From NCBI GenBank assembly GCA_963580455.1, contig OY756963.1:14341555-14405554 (forward strand): a stretch of DNA of 64,000 nucleotides, written 5' to 3'. Position numbers and translations under genes: made by a program. This document shows positions 13,081 to 26,500 of this stretch, piece after piece. The notes under the pieces were generated by a model. The model searched no databases. It was not told where the DNA came from and was given only the letters and a program-made list of their open reading frames with translations. Source of the stretch: Euonymus europaeus (taxonomy: Eukaryota > Streptophyta > Magnoliopsida > Celastrales > Celastraceae). Positions within the stretch are counted from its first letter, which is position 1. Each line of letters begins with the position of its first letter.

Positions 13081-13854
13081 TGGGCAAAACTGTTAAAAGC
13101 CCCTCCATAGAGAAAGTTGGCCAACTTCGGACCATCAAAGTTGCTCGGTGTACACTTTTTATTGTTCTTCTATGTCAAATTTTATGAGTATAAGCTTCCT
13201 AGCAAATTTCGATGGCAAAATCCCAGTTTTCTATGAAAAATAGATAAAACCGTTAAAAGCTCCACCATAGAGAGAGTTGAGCAACTTCGGACCATCTAAG
13301 TTGGTCGGTGCACACTTTTTATTGTTCTTCTACGTCAAATTTTACGAGCATAAGCTTCCAAGATTATTTCGATTCCAAAACAACAATTTTCTTTGACAAA
13401 TGGACAAAACCGTTAAAAGCTCCTTCATAGAGAGAGTTGAGCAACTTTAGACCATCAAAGTTGCTCGGTGTACACTATTTAATGTTCTTTTTTGTCAGAT
13501 TTTACGAGTATAAGCTTTCTGGAATATTTCGATGACAAAACACTAACTTTCTACGAAAAATGGACAAATTTGTTAAAGACTGCTCCATAGAGAGAGTTGA
13601 GAACGTTCGAACCATCAAAGTTGTTCGTTCTACACTTTTTATTGTTCTTCTACGTCAAATTTTATGAGTATAAGCATCCAAGATTATTTCGATGGCAAAA
13701 CACCAACTTTCTATGACAAATGGACAAAACCGTTAAAAGCTTCTCCATAGAGAGAGATGAGAAACTTCAGACTATCAAAGTTGCTTGGTGCACACTTTTT
13801 ATTGTTCTTCTATGTCAAATTTTATGAGTATAAGCTTCCTAGAAAATTTCGATG

Positions 13855-16070
13855 GCAAAATCCCAGGTTTCTATGACTAATGGATAAAACGGTTAAATGC
13901 TCCTCCATAGATAGAGATCAGAAACTTCGGACCATCAATGTTGCTCGTGCACACTTTTAAATGTTCTTCTATGTCAAATTTTATAAGTATAAGCTTCCAA
14001 GATTATTTCATTGCCAAAACCCCAACTTTCTATGACAAATGGATAAAATTGTTAAAAGCTCCTCCATAGAGAGAGTTGAGCAACTTCGGACAATCTAAGT
14101 TGCTCAGTGCATACTTTTTATTTTTCTTCTATGTCAAATTTTATGAGTATAAGCTTCCTAGATTATTTCGATGCAAAACCCCAACTTTCTTTAACAAATG
14201 GACAAAATTTTTAAAAGTTCCTCCATAGAGAGAGTTGAGCAATTCTAAGCCATCAAAGTTGCTCGTTGTACATCTTTTATTGTTCTCCTATGTCAAAGTT
14301 TACGAGTATAAGCTCCGTACATTATTTTAATGCCGAAAGCCGAACTATGTTTCGCAAACGTACAAAACTGCTAAAAGCTCCTCCATGGATGGAGTTGAGC
14401 AACTTCGCACCATTAAAGTTGCTCGGTGTACACTTTTTATTGTTCTACTAAGTCAAATTTTACGAGTATAAGCTTCCAAGATTATTTCGATGCCAAAACA
14501 TTAACTTTCTATGAGAAATGGACAAAACCGTTAAAAGCACCTTCATGGAGAGAGTTGAGCAACTTCGGACCATCAAAGTTGCTCGGTGTACACTTTTTAT
14601 TGTTCTACTAAGTCAAATTTTACGAGTATAAGCTTCCAAGATTATTTCGATGCCAAAACATTAACTTTCTATGAGAAATGGACAAAACCGTTAAAAGCAC
14701 CTTCATGGAGAGAGTTGAGCAACTTCGGACCATCAAAGTTGCTCGGTGTACACTTTTTAATGTTCTTCTATGTCAAATTTTACGAGTATAAGCTTCCTAG
14801 ATTATTTCGATGACAAAACAATAACTTTCTATGACAAATGGACAAAACTGTTAAAGCATCCTCCATAGAGAGAGTTGAGAACCTTCGGACCAGCAAAGTT
14901 GCTCGGTGTACACTTTTTATTGTTCTTCTACATCAACTTTTATGAGTTTAAGCATCCAAGATTATTTCGATGGCAAAACTCCAACTTTCTATGAGTAATG
15001 GACAAAACCGTTAAAAGCTCCTCTATAGAGAGAGATGAGAAACTTCGGACCATCAAAGTTCGTCGGTGCACATTTTTTATTGTTCTTCTATGTCAAATTT
15101 TATGAGTATAAGCTTCCAAAATTATTTCGATGACAAAACACTAACTTTCTATGGCAAATGGATAAAGCCGTTAAAAGCTCCTCCATAGAGAGAGTTGAGA
15201 AAATTCGGTCCATCCAAGTTGATCGGTGTACAATTTTTAATGTTTTTCTATGTCAAATTTTACGAGGATAAGCTTCATAGATTATTTCGATGCCAAAACA
15301 TTAACTTTCTATGAGAAATGGACAAAACCGTTAAAAGCACCTTCATAGAGAGAGTTGAGCAACTTCGGACCATCAAAGTTGCTCGGTGTACAGTTTTTAA
15401 TGTTCTTCTATGTCAAATTTTACGAGCATAAGCTTCCTAAATTATTTTGATGACAAACACTAACTTTCTATGACAAATGGACAAAGCCGTTAAAAGTTCA
15501 TCCATAGGGAGAGTTGAGCAACTTCGGACCGTCAAAGTTGCTCGGTGTACAATTTTTACTGTTCTTCTATGTCAAATTTTATGAGTATAAGCTTCATAGA
15601 TGATTTTTATCCCAAAATCCAAAGTTTCTATGACAAATGGACAAAATTATTTAAAGCTCCTCCATAGAGAGAGTTATACAACGTCGGACCATCAAAGTTG
15701 ATCGGTGTGCACTTTTTAATGTTCTTCTACGTCAAATTTTACGAGTATAAGCTTCCTAGATTATTTCCATTCCAAAACATTAACTTTCTATGAGAAATGG
15801 ACAAAACCGTTAAAAGCACCTCCATAGAGAGAGTTGAGCAACTTCGAACCATCAAAGTTCTCGGTGTACACTTTTTAACGTTTGTCTATGTCAAATTTTA
15901 CGAGTATAAGCTTCCTAGATTATTTCGATGAGAAACATTACCTTTCTATGACAAATGGGCAAAACTGTTAAAAGCCCCTCTATAGAGAGAGTTGGCCAAC
16001 TTCGAACCATCAAAGTTGCTCGGTGTACACTTTTTAATGTTCTTCTATGTCAGATTTTATGAGTATAAGC
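13855..16070. repeat. Large satellite duplication, copy 1 (14 monomers)
   Basis: Near-identical to about 16730-18630. The offset between copies steps from 2874 to 2714 to 2554 bp, that is 18, 17 and 16 monomers each less 6 bp. Copy 1 therefore holds one monomer at about 14005-14165 and one at 14426-14745 that copy 2 lacks. At about 16070 copy 1 jumps from one monomer type to another, losing two monomers that copy 2 retains. Confidence 0.85.
14426..14745. repeat. Identical adjacent monomer pair
   Basis: 14426-14585 and 14586-14745 appear identical base for base over 160 bp, including the private ACTAAGTC and CTTCATGGAGAG variants. The homologous copy at about 17140 has a single version, so this is a very recent one-monomer gain. 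Confidence 0.9.
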
Positions 16071-16729
16071 TTCCTAGCAAATTTCGATGGCAAAATCCCA
16101 GTTTTCTATGAAAAATAGATAAAACCGTTAAAAGCTCCACCATAGAGAGAGTTGAGCAACTTCGGACCATCTAAGTTGGTCGGTGCACAGTTTTTATTGT
16201 TCTTCTACGTAAAATTTTACGAGCATAAGCTTCCTAGATTATTTCGATGACAAACAGTAACTTTCCATGACAAATGGACAAAGCCGTTAAAAGCTCATCC
16301 ATAGGGAGAGTTGAGCAACTTCGGACCATCAAACTTGCTCGGTGTACACTTTTGAATGTTCTTCTATGTCAGATTTTACGAGTATAAGCTTCCTAGATTA
16401 TTTCGATGACAAAACATGAACTTTCTATGACAAATTGACAAAATTGTTAAAGGCTTCTCCATAGAGAGAGCTGAGAACCTTCGGACCATCAAAGTTGCTC
16501 GGTGTACACTTTTTATTATTCTTCTACGTCAAATTTTATGAGTATAACCATCCAAGATTATTTCGATGGCCAAACACCAATTTTCTATGACAAATGGACA
16601 AAACCGTTAAAAGCTCCTTCATAGAGAGAGATAAGAAACTTTGGACCATCAAAGTTGCTCGGTGCACACTTTTTAATGTTCTTCTATGTCAAATTTTATG
16701 AGTATAAGCTTCCTAGATTATTTCGATGC

Positions 16730-18630
16730 CAAAATCCCAGGTTTCTATGAGTAATGGATAAAACGGTTAAAAGCTCCTCCATAGATAGAGATCAGAAACT
16801 TCAGACCATCAAAGTTGCTCGTGCACACTTTTAAATGTTCTTCTATGTCAAATTTTATAAGTATAAGCTTCCAAGATTATTTCGATGCAAAACCCCAACT
16901 TTCTTTAACAAATGGACAAAATTTTTAAAAGTTCCTCCTTAGAGAGAGTTGAGCAATTCTAAGCCATCAAAGTTGCTCGTTGTACATCTTTTATTGTTCT
17001 CCTATGTCAAAGTTTACGAGTATAAGCTCCGTACATTATTTTAATGCCGAAAGCCGAACTATGTTTCGCAAACGCACAAAACCGCTAAAAGCTCCTCCAT
17101 GGATGGAGTTGAGCAACTTCGCACCATTAAAGTTGCTCGGTGTACACTTTTTATTGTTCTACTAAGTCAAATTTTACGAGTATAAGCTTCCAAGATTATT
17201 TCGATGCCAAAACATTAACTTTCTATGAGAAATGGACAAAACCGTTAAAAGCACCTTCATGGAGAGAGTTGAGCAACTTCGGACCATCAAAGTTGCTCGG
17301 TGTACACTTTTTAATGTTCTTCTATGTCAAATTTTACGAGTATAAGCTTCCTAGATTATTTCGATGACAAAACACTAACTTTCTATGACAAATGGACAAA
17401 ACTGTTAAAGCATCCTCCATAGAGAGAGTTTAGAACCTTCGGACCAGAAAAGTTGCTCGGTGTACACTTTTTATTGTTCTTCTACATCAACTTTTATGAG
17501 TTTAAGCATCCAAGATTATTTCGATGGCAAAACACCAACTTTCTATGAGTAATGGACAAAAACGTTAAAAGCTCCTCTATAGAGAGAGATGAGAAACTTC
17601 GGACCATCAAAGTTCGTCGGTGCACACTTTTTATTGTTCTTCTATGTCAAATTTTATGAGTATAAGCTTCCAAAATTATTTCGATGACAAAACACTAACT
17701 TTCTATGACAAATGGATAAAGCCGTTAAAAGCTCCTCCATAGAGAGAATTGAGAAAATTCGGTCCATCCAAGTTTATCGGTGTACAATTTTTAATGTTTT
17801 TCTATGTCAAATTTTACGAGGATATGCTTCATAGATTATTTCGATTCCAAAACATTAACTTTCTATGAGAAATGGACAAAACTGTTAAAAGCACCTTCAT
17901 AGAGAGAGTTGAGCAACTTCGGACCATCAAAGTTGCTCGGTGTACACTTTTTAATGTTCTTCTATGTCAAATTTTACGAGCATAAGCTTCCTAAATTATT
18001 TTGATGACAAACACTAACTTTCTATGACAAATGGACAAAGCCGTTAAAAGTTCATCCATAGGGAGAGTTGAGCAACTTCGGACCATCAAAGTTGCTCGGT
18101 GTACAATTTTTACTGTTCTTCTATGTCAAATTTTATGAGTATAAGCTTCATAGATGATTTTTATCCTAAAATCCAAAGTTTCTATGACAAATGGACAAAA
18201 TTATTTAAAGCTCCTCCATAGAGAGAGTTATACAACGTCGGACCATCAAAGTTGATCGGTGTGCACTTTTTAATGTTCTTCTACGTCAAATTTTACGAGT
18301 ATAAGCTTCCTAGATTATTTCCATTCCAAAACATTAACTTTCTATGAGAAATGGACAAAACCGTTAAAAGCACCTCCATAGAGAGAGTTGAGCAACTTCG
18401 AACCATCAAAGTTCTCGGTGTACACTTTTTAACGTTTGTCTATGTCAAATTTTACGAGTATAAGCTTCCTAGATTATTTCGATGAGAAACATTACCTTTC
18501 TATGACAAATGGGCAAAACTGTTAAAAGCCCCTCTATAGAGAGAGTTGGCCAACTTCGAACCATCAAAGTTGCTCGGTGTACACTTTTTAATGTTCTTCT
18601 TTGTCAGATTTTATGAGTATAAGCTTCCTG
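16730..18630. repeat. Large satellite duplication, copy 2
   Basis: Partner of 13855-16070. Shares GCTCCGTACATTATTTTAAT at 17025, GTTCTCGGTGTACAC near 18411, TAACGTTTGTCTATG near 18429 and GATGAGAAACATTACC near 18480. Lacks two monomers present in copy 1. Confidence 0.85.
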
Positions 18631-19369
18631 GATTATTTCAATGACAAAACAATAACTTTCTATGACAAATGGACAAATTTGTTAAAGACTGCTCCATAGA
18701 GAGAGTTGAGAACATTTGAACCATCAAAGTTGCTCGTTTTACACTTTTTATTGTTCTTCTACGTCAAATTTTATGAGTATAAGCATCCAAGATTATTTCG
18801 ATGGCAAAACACCAACTTTCTATGACAAATGGACAAAACCGTTAAAAGCTCTTCCATAGAGAGAGATGAGAAACTTCAGAATATCAAAGTTGCTCGGTGC
18901 ACACTTTTTATTGTTCTTCTCTGTCAAATTTTATGAGTATAAGCTTCCTAACAAATTTCGATGGCAAAATTCCAGTTTTCTATGACAAATAGATAAAACC
19001 GTTAAAAGTCCACCATAGAGAGAGTTGAGCAACTTCGGACCATCTAAGTTGGTCGGTGCACACTTTTTATTGTTCTTCTACGTCAAATTTTACGGGCATA
19101 AGCTTCCAAGATTATTTTGATGCCAACGCAACAATTTTCTATGACAAATGGACAAAACCGTTAAAAGCACCTTCATGGAGAGAGTTGGGCAACTTCGGAC
19201 CATCAAAGTTGCTCGGTGTATACTTTTTAATGTTCTTCTATGTCAAATTTTACGAGTATAAGCTTCCTAGATTATTTCGATGACAAAACACTAACTTTCT
19301 ATGACAAATGGACAAAATTGTTAAAGGCTCCTCCATAGAGAGAGTTGAGAACCTTCGAACCATCAAAGT

Positions 19370-20585
19370 TGCTCGGTGTACACTTTTTATTGTTCTTCTA
19401 CATAAACTTTTATGTGTATAAGCATCCAAGATTATTTCGATGGGAAAACACCAATTTTCTATGACTAATGGACAAAACCGTTAAAAGCTCCTCTATAGAG
19501 AGAGATGAGAAACTTCGGACCATCAAAGTTCCTCGGTGAACACTTTTTATTGTTCTTCTATGTCAAATTTTATGAGTATAAGCTTCCTAGATTATTTCGA
19601 TGCCGAAATCCCAGTTTTCTATGACAAATGGACAAAACCGTTAAAAGCTTCTCCATAAAGAGAGTTGAGCAACTTCAGACCATCTAAGTTGCTCGGTGCA
19701 CACTTTTTATTTTTCTTCTATGTCAAATTTTACGAGCGTAAGCTTCCAAAATTATTTCGATGACAAAACACTAACTTTCTATGAAAAATGGACAAAGCCG
19801 TTAAAAGCTCCTTCATAGAGAGAGTTGAGAAAATTCGGTCCATCCAAGTTGATCGGTGTACAATTTTTAATGATTTTCTATGTCAAATTTTACGAGGATA
19901 AGCTTCCAAGATTATTTCGATGCCAAAACATTAACTTTCTATGAGAAACGGACAAAACCGTTAAAAGCACCTTCATAGAGAGAGTTGAGCAACTTCGGAC
20001 CATCAAAGTTGCTCGGTGTACACTTTTTAATGTTCTTCTATGTCAAATTTTACGAGCATAAACTTCCTAGTTTATTTTGATGACAAACACTAACTTTCTA
20101 TGACAAATGGACAAAGCCGTTAAAAGTTCATCCATAGGGAGAGTTGAGCAACTTCGGACCATCAAAGTTGCTCGGTGTACAATTTTTACTGTTCTTCTAT
20201 GTCAAATTTTATGAGTATAAGCTTCATATATGATTTTTATCCCAAAATCCAAAGTTTCTATGACAAATGGACAAAATTATTTAAAGCTCCTTCATAGAGA
20301 GAGTTATACAACGTCGGACCATCAAAGTTGATCGGTGTGCACTTTTTAATGTTCTTCTGCGTCAAATTTTACGAGTATAAGCTTCCTAGATTATTTCCAT
20401 TCCAAGACATTAACTTTCTATGAGAAATGGACAAAACCGTTAAAAGCACCTCAATAGAGAAAGTTCAGCAACTTCGGACCATCAAAGTTGCTCGGTGTAC
20501 ACTTTTTAACGTTTTTCTATGTCAAATTTTACGAGTATAAGCTTCCTAGATTATTTCGATTACAAACAGAACCTTTCTATGACAA
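19370..20585. repeat. Duplicated satellite block, copy 2 (about 7.5 monomers)
   Basis: Partner of 11865-13080 at a constant 7505-bp offset, with no net length change across about 1.2 kb. Confidence 0.82.
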
Positions 20586-23500
20586 ATGGATAAAATTGTT
20601 AAAATCTCCTCCATAGAGAGAGTTGGGCAACTTCGGAAAATCTAAGTTGCTCAGTGCATACTTTTTATTTTTCTTCTATGTCAAATTTTATGAGTATAAG
20701 CTTCCTAGATTATTTCGATGCAAAACCCCAACTTTCTTTAACAAATGGACAAATTTTTTAAAAGTTCCTCCATAGAGAGAGTTGAGCAATTCTAAGCCAT
20801 CAAAGTTGCTCGTTGTACATCTTTTATTGTTCTCCTATGTCAAAGTTTACGAGTATAGGCTTCCAAGATTATTTCGATGACAAAACATCAACTTTCTATG
20901 ACAAATTGACAAAATTGTTAAAGGCTCCTCCATAGAGAGAGTTCAGAACCTTCGGACCATCAAAGTTGCTCGGTGTTCACTTTTTATTGTTCTTCTACGT
21001 CAAATTTTATGAGTATAACCATCCAAGATTATTTCGATGGCAAAACACCAACTTTCTATGAAAAATGGACAAAACCGTTAAAAGCTCCTCCATAGAGAGA
21101 GATAAGAAACTTCGGACCATCAAAGTTGCTCGGTGCACACTTTTTAATGTTCTTCTATGTCAAATTTTATGAGTATAAGCTTCCTAGATTATTTCGATGC
21201 CAAAATCCCAGGTTTCTATGACAAATGGACAAAACGGTTAAAAGCTCCTCTATAAAGAGAGTTGAGCAACTTCGGACCATAAAGGTTGCTCGGTGCACAC
21301 TTTTAATGTTCTTCTATGTCAAATTTTATGAGTTTAAGCTTCCTAGATTATTTCGATGCCAAAATCCCAGGTTTCTATGACAAATGAACAAAACGGTTAA
21401 AAGCTCCTCCATAGATAGAGATCAGAAACTTCTGACCCTCAAAGTTGCTCGGTGCACACTTTTTAATGTTCTTCTATGTCAACTTTTATAAGTATAAGCT
21501 TCCAAGATTATTTCGTTGCCAAAACCTCAACTTTCTATGACAAATGGATAAAATTCTTAAAAGCTCCTCCATAGAGAGAGTTGAGCAACTACGGACAATC
21601 TAAGTTGCTCGGTGCACACTTTTTATTGTTCTTCTATGTCAAATTTTATGAGTATAAGCTTCCTAGATTATTTCGATGCAAAACCGCAACTTTCTTTAAT
21701 AAATGGACAAAATTGTTAAATGTTCCTCCATAGAGAGAGTTGAGCAATTCTAAGCTATCAAAGTTGCTCGGTGTACACCTTTTATTGTTCTCCTATGTCA
21801 AAGTTTACGAGTATAAGCTCCGTACATTATTTCAATGCCGAAAGCCGAACTATGTATCGCAAACGGACAAAACCGTTAAAAGCTCCTCCATGGATGGAGT
21901 TGAGCAACTTCGCACCATTAAAGTTTCTCGGTGTACACTTTTTATTGTTCTACTAAGTCAAATTTTACGAGTATAAGCTTCCAAGATTATTTCGATGCCA
22001 AAACATTAATTTTCTATGAGAAATTGACGAAACCGTTAAAAGCACCTTCATAGAGAGAGTTGAGCAACTTCGGACCATCAAAGTTGCTCGGTGTTCACTT
22101 TTCAATGTTCTTCTATGTGAAATTTTACGAGTATAAGCATCCTAGATTATTTTGATCCTAAAATCCAAATTTTTTACGACAAATGGACAAAATTATTAAA
22201 AGCTCCTCCATAGAGAGAGTTATACAACGTCAGACGATCAACGTTGATCGGTTAGCACTTTTTAATGTTCTTTTACGTCAAATTTTACGAGTATAAGCTT
22301 TCTAGATTATTTCCATGCCAAAACACTAACTTTCTATGAGAAATGGACAAAACCGTTAAAAGCACCTCCATAGAGAGAGTTGAGCAACTTCGGATCATCA
22401 AAGTTGCTCGGTGTACACTTTTTAATGTTTTTCAATGTCAAATTTTACGAGTATAAGCTTCCTAGATTATTTCGATGACAAACATTACCTTTCTATGACA
22501 AATGGACAAAACTGTTAAAAGCTCCTCCATAGAGAGAGTTGGGCAACTTCGGACCATCAAAGTTGCTCGGTGTACACTTTTTAATGTTTTTCTATGTCAG
22601 ATTTTACGAGTATAAGCTTCCTGGATTATTTCGATGACAAAACATTAACTTTCTATGACAAATTGACAAATTTGTTAAAGACTACTCCATAGAGAGAGTT
22701 GAGAACATTCGGACCATCAAAGTTGCTCGTTGTACACTTTTTATTGTTCTTCTACGTCAAATTTTATGAGTATAAGCATCCAAGATTATTTCGATGGCAA
22801 AACACCAACTTTCTATGACAAATGGACAAAACCGTTAAAAGCTCTTCCATAGAGAGAGATGAGAAACTTCAGACTATCAAAGTTGCTCGGTCCACGCTTT
22901 TTATTGTTCTTCTATGTCAAATTTTATGAGTATAAGATTCCTAGATTATTTCGATGCCAAAATCCCAGTTTTCTATGGCAAATGGATAAACCGTTAAAAG
23001 GTCCTCCATAGAGAGAGTTGAGCAACTTCGGACCATCTATGTTGGTTGGTGCACACTTTTTATTGTTCTTCTACGTCAAATTTTATGAGCATAAGCTTCC
23101 AAGATTATTTCGATGCCAAAACAACAATTTTCTATGACAAATGGACAAAACCGTTAAAGGCTTCTCCATAGAGAGAGTTGAGAACCTTCGGACAATCAAA
23201 GTTGCTCGGTGCACACTTTTTATTGTTCTTCTATGCCAAATTTTACGACCATAAGCTTCCAAGATGATTTCGATGCCAAAACACCAAATTTCTATGACAA
23301 ATGGACAAAGCCATTAAAAGCTCATCCATAGGGAGAGTTGAGCAACTTCGGACCATCAAAGTTGCTCGGTGTACACTTTTGAATGTTCTTCTATGTCAGA
23401 TTTTACGAGTATAAGCTTCCTAGATTATTTCGATTACAAAACACCAACTTTCTATGACAAATTGACAAAATTGTTAAAAGCTCCTTCATAGAGAGAGCTG

Positions 23501-26500
23501 AGCAACTTCGGACCATCTAAGTTGGTCCGTGCACACTTTTTATTGTTCTTCTACGTCAAATTTTACGAGCATAAGCTTCCAAGATTATTTCGATTCCAAA
23601 ACAACAATTTTCTGTGACAAATGGACAAAACCGTTAAAAGCTCCTCCATAGAGAGAGTTGAGCAACTTCGGACCATCAAAGTTGCTCGGTGTACACTCTT
23701 TAATGTTCTTCTATGTCAAATTTTACGAGTATAAGCTTTCTAGATTATTTCGATGACAAACACTAACTTTCCATGACAAATTAACAAATCCGTTAAAAGC
23801 TCATCCATAGGGAGAGTTGAGTAACTTCGGACCATCAAAGTTGCTCGGTGTACACTTTTTAATGTTCTTCTATGTCAGATTTTACGAATATAAGCTTCCT
23901 AGATTATTTTGATGACAAACACTAACTTTCCATGAAAAATTGACAAAATTGTTAGAAGCTCCTCCATAGAGAGAGATGAGCAACTTCGGACAATCAAAGT
24001 TGCTCGGTGCACACTTTTTATTGTTCTTCTATGTCAAATTTTATTAGTGTAAGCTTCGTAGATTATTTTGATGCCAAAATCCCAGGTTTCTATGACAAAT
24101 GGACAAAACTGTTAAATGCTCCACCATAGAGAGAGTTGAACAACTTTTGACCATCTAAGTTACTCGGTGCACACTTTTTATTGTTCTTTTACGTCAAATT
24201 TTATGACTATAACCATCCAAGATTATTTCGATGGCAAAAGACCAAATTTCTATGACAAATGGACAAAACAGTTAAAAGCTCCTCCATAGAGAGAGATGAG
24301 AAACTTCAGACTATCAAAGTTGCTTGGTGCACACTTTTTATTGTTCTTTTACGTCAAATTTTATGACTATAAGCTTCCAAGATTATTTCGATGCCAAAAC
24401 AACAATTTTCTGTGACAAATGGACAAAACCGTTAAAAGCTCCTCCATAGAGAGAGTTGAGAAACTTCGGACCATCAAAGTTGCTCGGTGTACACTCTTTA
24501 ATGTTCTTCTATGTCAAATTTTACGAGTATAAGCTTCCTAGATTATTTCGATAACAAACACTAACTTTCCATGACAAATTGACAAATCCGTTAAAAGCTC
24601 ATCCATAGGGAGAGTTGAGCAACTTCGGACCATCAAAGTTGCTCGGTGTACACTTTTTAATGTTCTTCTATGTCAGATTTTATGAATATAAGCTTCCTAG
24701 ATTATTTCGATGACAAAACACCAACTTTCTATGACAAATTGACAAAATTGTTAAAGGCTACTCCATAGAGAGAGTTGAGAACCTTCGGACCATCAAAGTT
24801 GCTCGGTGTACACTTTTTATTGTTCTTCTACATCAAATTTTACGAGTATAAGCATCCAATATTATTTCGATGGCAAAACACCAACTTTCTATGACAAATG
24901 GACAAAACCGTTAAAAGCGCCTTCATAGAGAGAGATAAGAAACTTCGGACCATCAAAGTTGCTCGGTGCACACTTTTTATTGTTCTTCTATGTCAAATTT
25001 TATTGGTATAAGCTTCCTAGATTATTTCGATGCCAAAATCCCAGGTTTCTATGACAAATGGACAAAACAGTTAAAACCTCCTTCATAGAGAGAGTTGAGC
25101 AACTTCGGACCGTCTAAGTTGATCGGTGCACACTTTTTATTGTTATTCTATGTCAACTTTTACGAGCATACACTTCCTAGATTATTTCGATGACAAAACA
25201 CCAACTTTCGATGACAATTGGACAGAATCGTTAAAAGCTTTTCCATAGAGAGAGTTGAGCAACTTCGGACCATCAAAGTTGCTTGTTGTACACTTTTTAT
25301 TGTTAGTCTATGTCATATTTTATAAGTATAAGCTTCCAAGATTATTTCGTTGCCAAAACCCCAACTTTCTATGACAAATGGATAAAATTTTTAAAAGCTC
25401 CTCCATAGAGAGAGTTGAGCAACTTCAGACAATCTAAGTTGCTCAGTGCAAACTTTTTATTCTTCTTCTATGTCAAATTTTATGAGTATAAGCTTCCTAG
25501 ATTATTTTGATGCAAAACCCCAACTTTTTTTGACAAATGGACAAAATTGTTAAAAGTTCCTCCATAGAGAGAGTTGAGCAATTCCAAGCCATCAAAGTTG
25601 CCCGGTGTACACCTTTTGTTGTTCTCCTATGTCAAAGTTTACGAGTATAAGCTCCATACATTATTTTGATGCCGAAAGCCGAACTTTGTATCGCAAACGG
25701 ACAAAACCGTTAAAAGCTCCTCTATGGATGGAGTTGAGCAACTTCGCACCATTAAAGTTGCTCAGTGTACACTTTTTAATGTTCTTCTATGTCAAATTTT
25801 ACGAGTATAAGCTTCCTAGATTATTTCGATGACAAACACTAACTTTCTATGACAAATGGATAAAAACCGTTAGAAGCTCTTCTATAGAGAGAGTTGGGCA
25901 ACTTCTGACCATCAAAGTGACTCGGTGTACACTTTTTAATGTTCTTCTATGTCAGATTTTACGAGTATAAGCTTCATAGATTATTTCGATGACAAAACAC
26001 TAACTTTCTATGACAAATGGACAAATTTGTTAAAGACTGCTCCGTAGAGAGAGTTGAGAACGTTCGGACCATCAAAGTTGCCCTATGTACACTTTTTATT
26101 TTTTCTTCTACATCAAATTTTATGAGTATAAGCATCCAAGATTATTTTGAGGGCAAAACACCAACTTTCTATGACAAATGGACAAAACCGTTAAAAGCTC
26201 CTGCATAGAGAGAGATGAGAAACTTCGGACTATCAAAGTTGCTTGGTGCACACTTTTTATTGTTCTTCTATGTCAAATTTTATGAGTATAAGATTCCTAG
26301 ATTATTTCGATGCCAATATCTCAGTTTTCTATGACAAATGGATAAAACCGTTAAAAGCTCCTCCATGGAGAGAGTTGAGAAACTTTGGACCATCTATGTT
26401 GGTCGGTGCAAACTTTTTATTGTTCTTCTACGTCAAATTTACGACAAATTTTACGAGCATAAGCTTCCAAGATTATTTCGATTCCAAAACAACAATTTTA

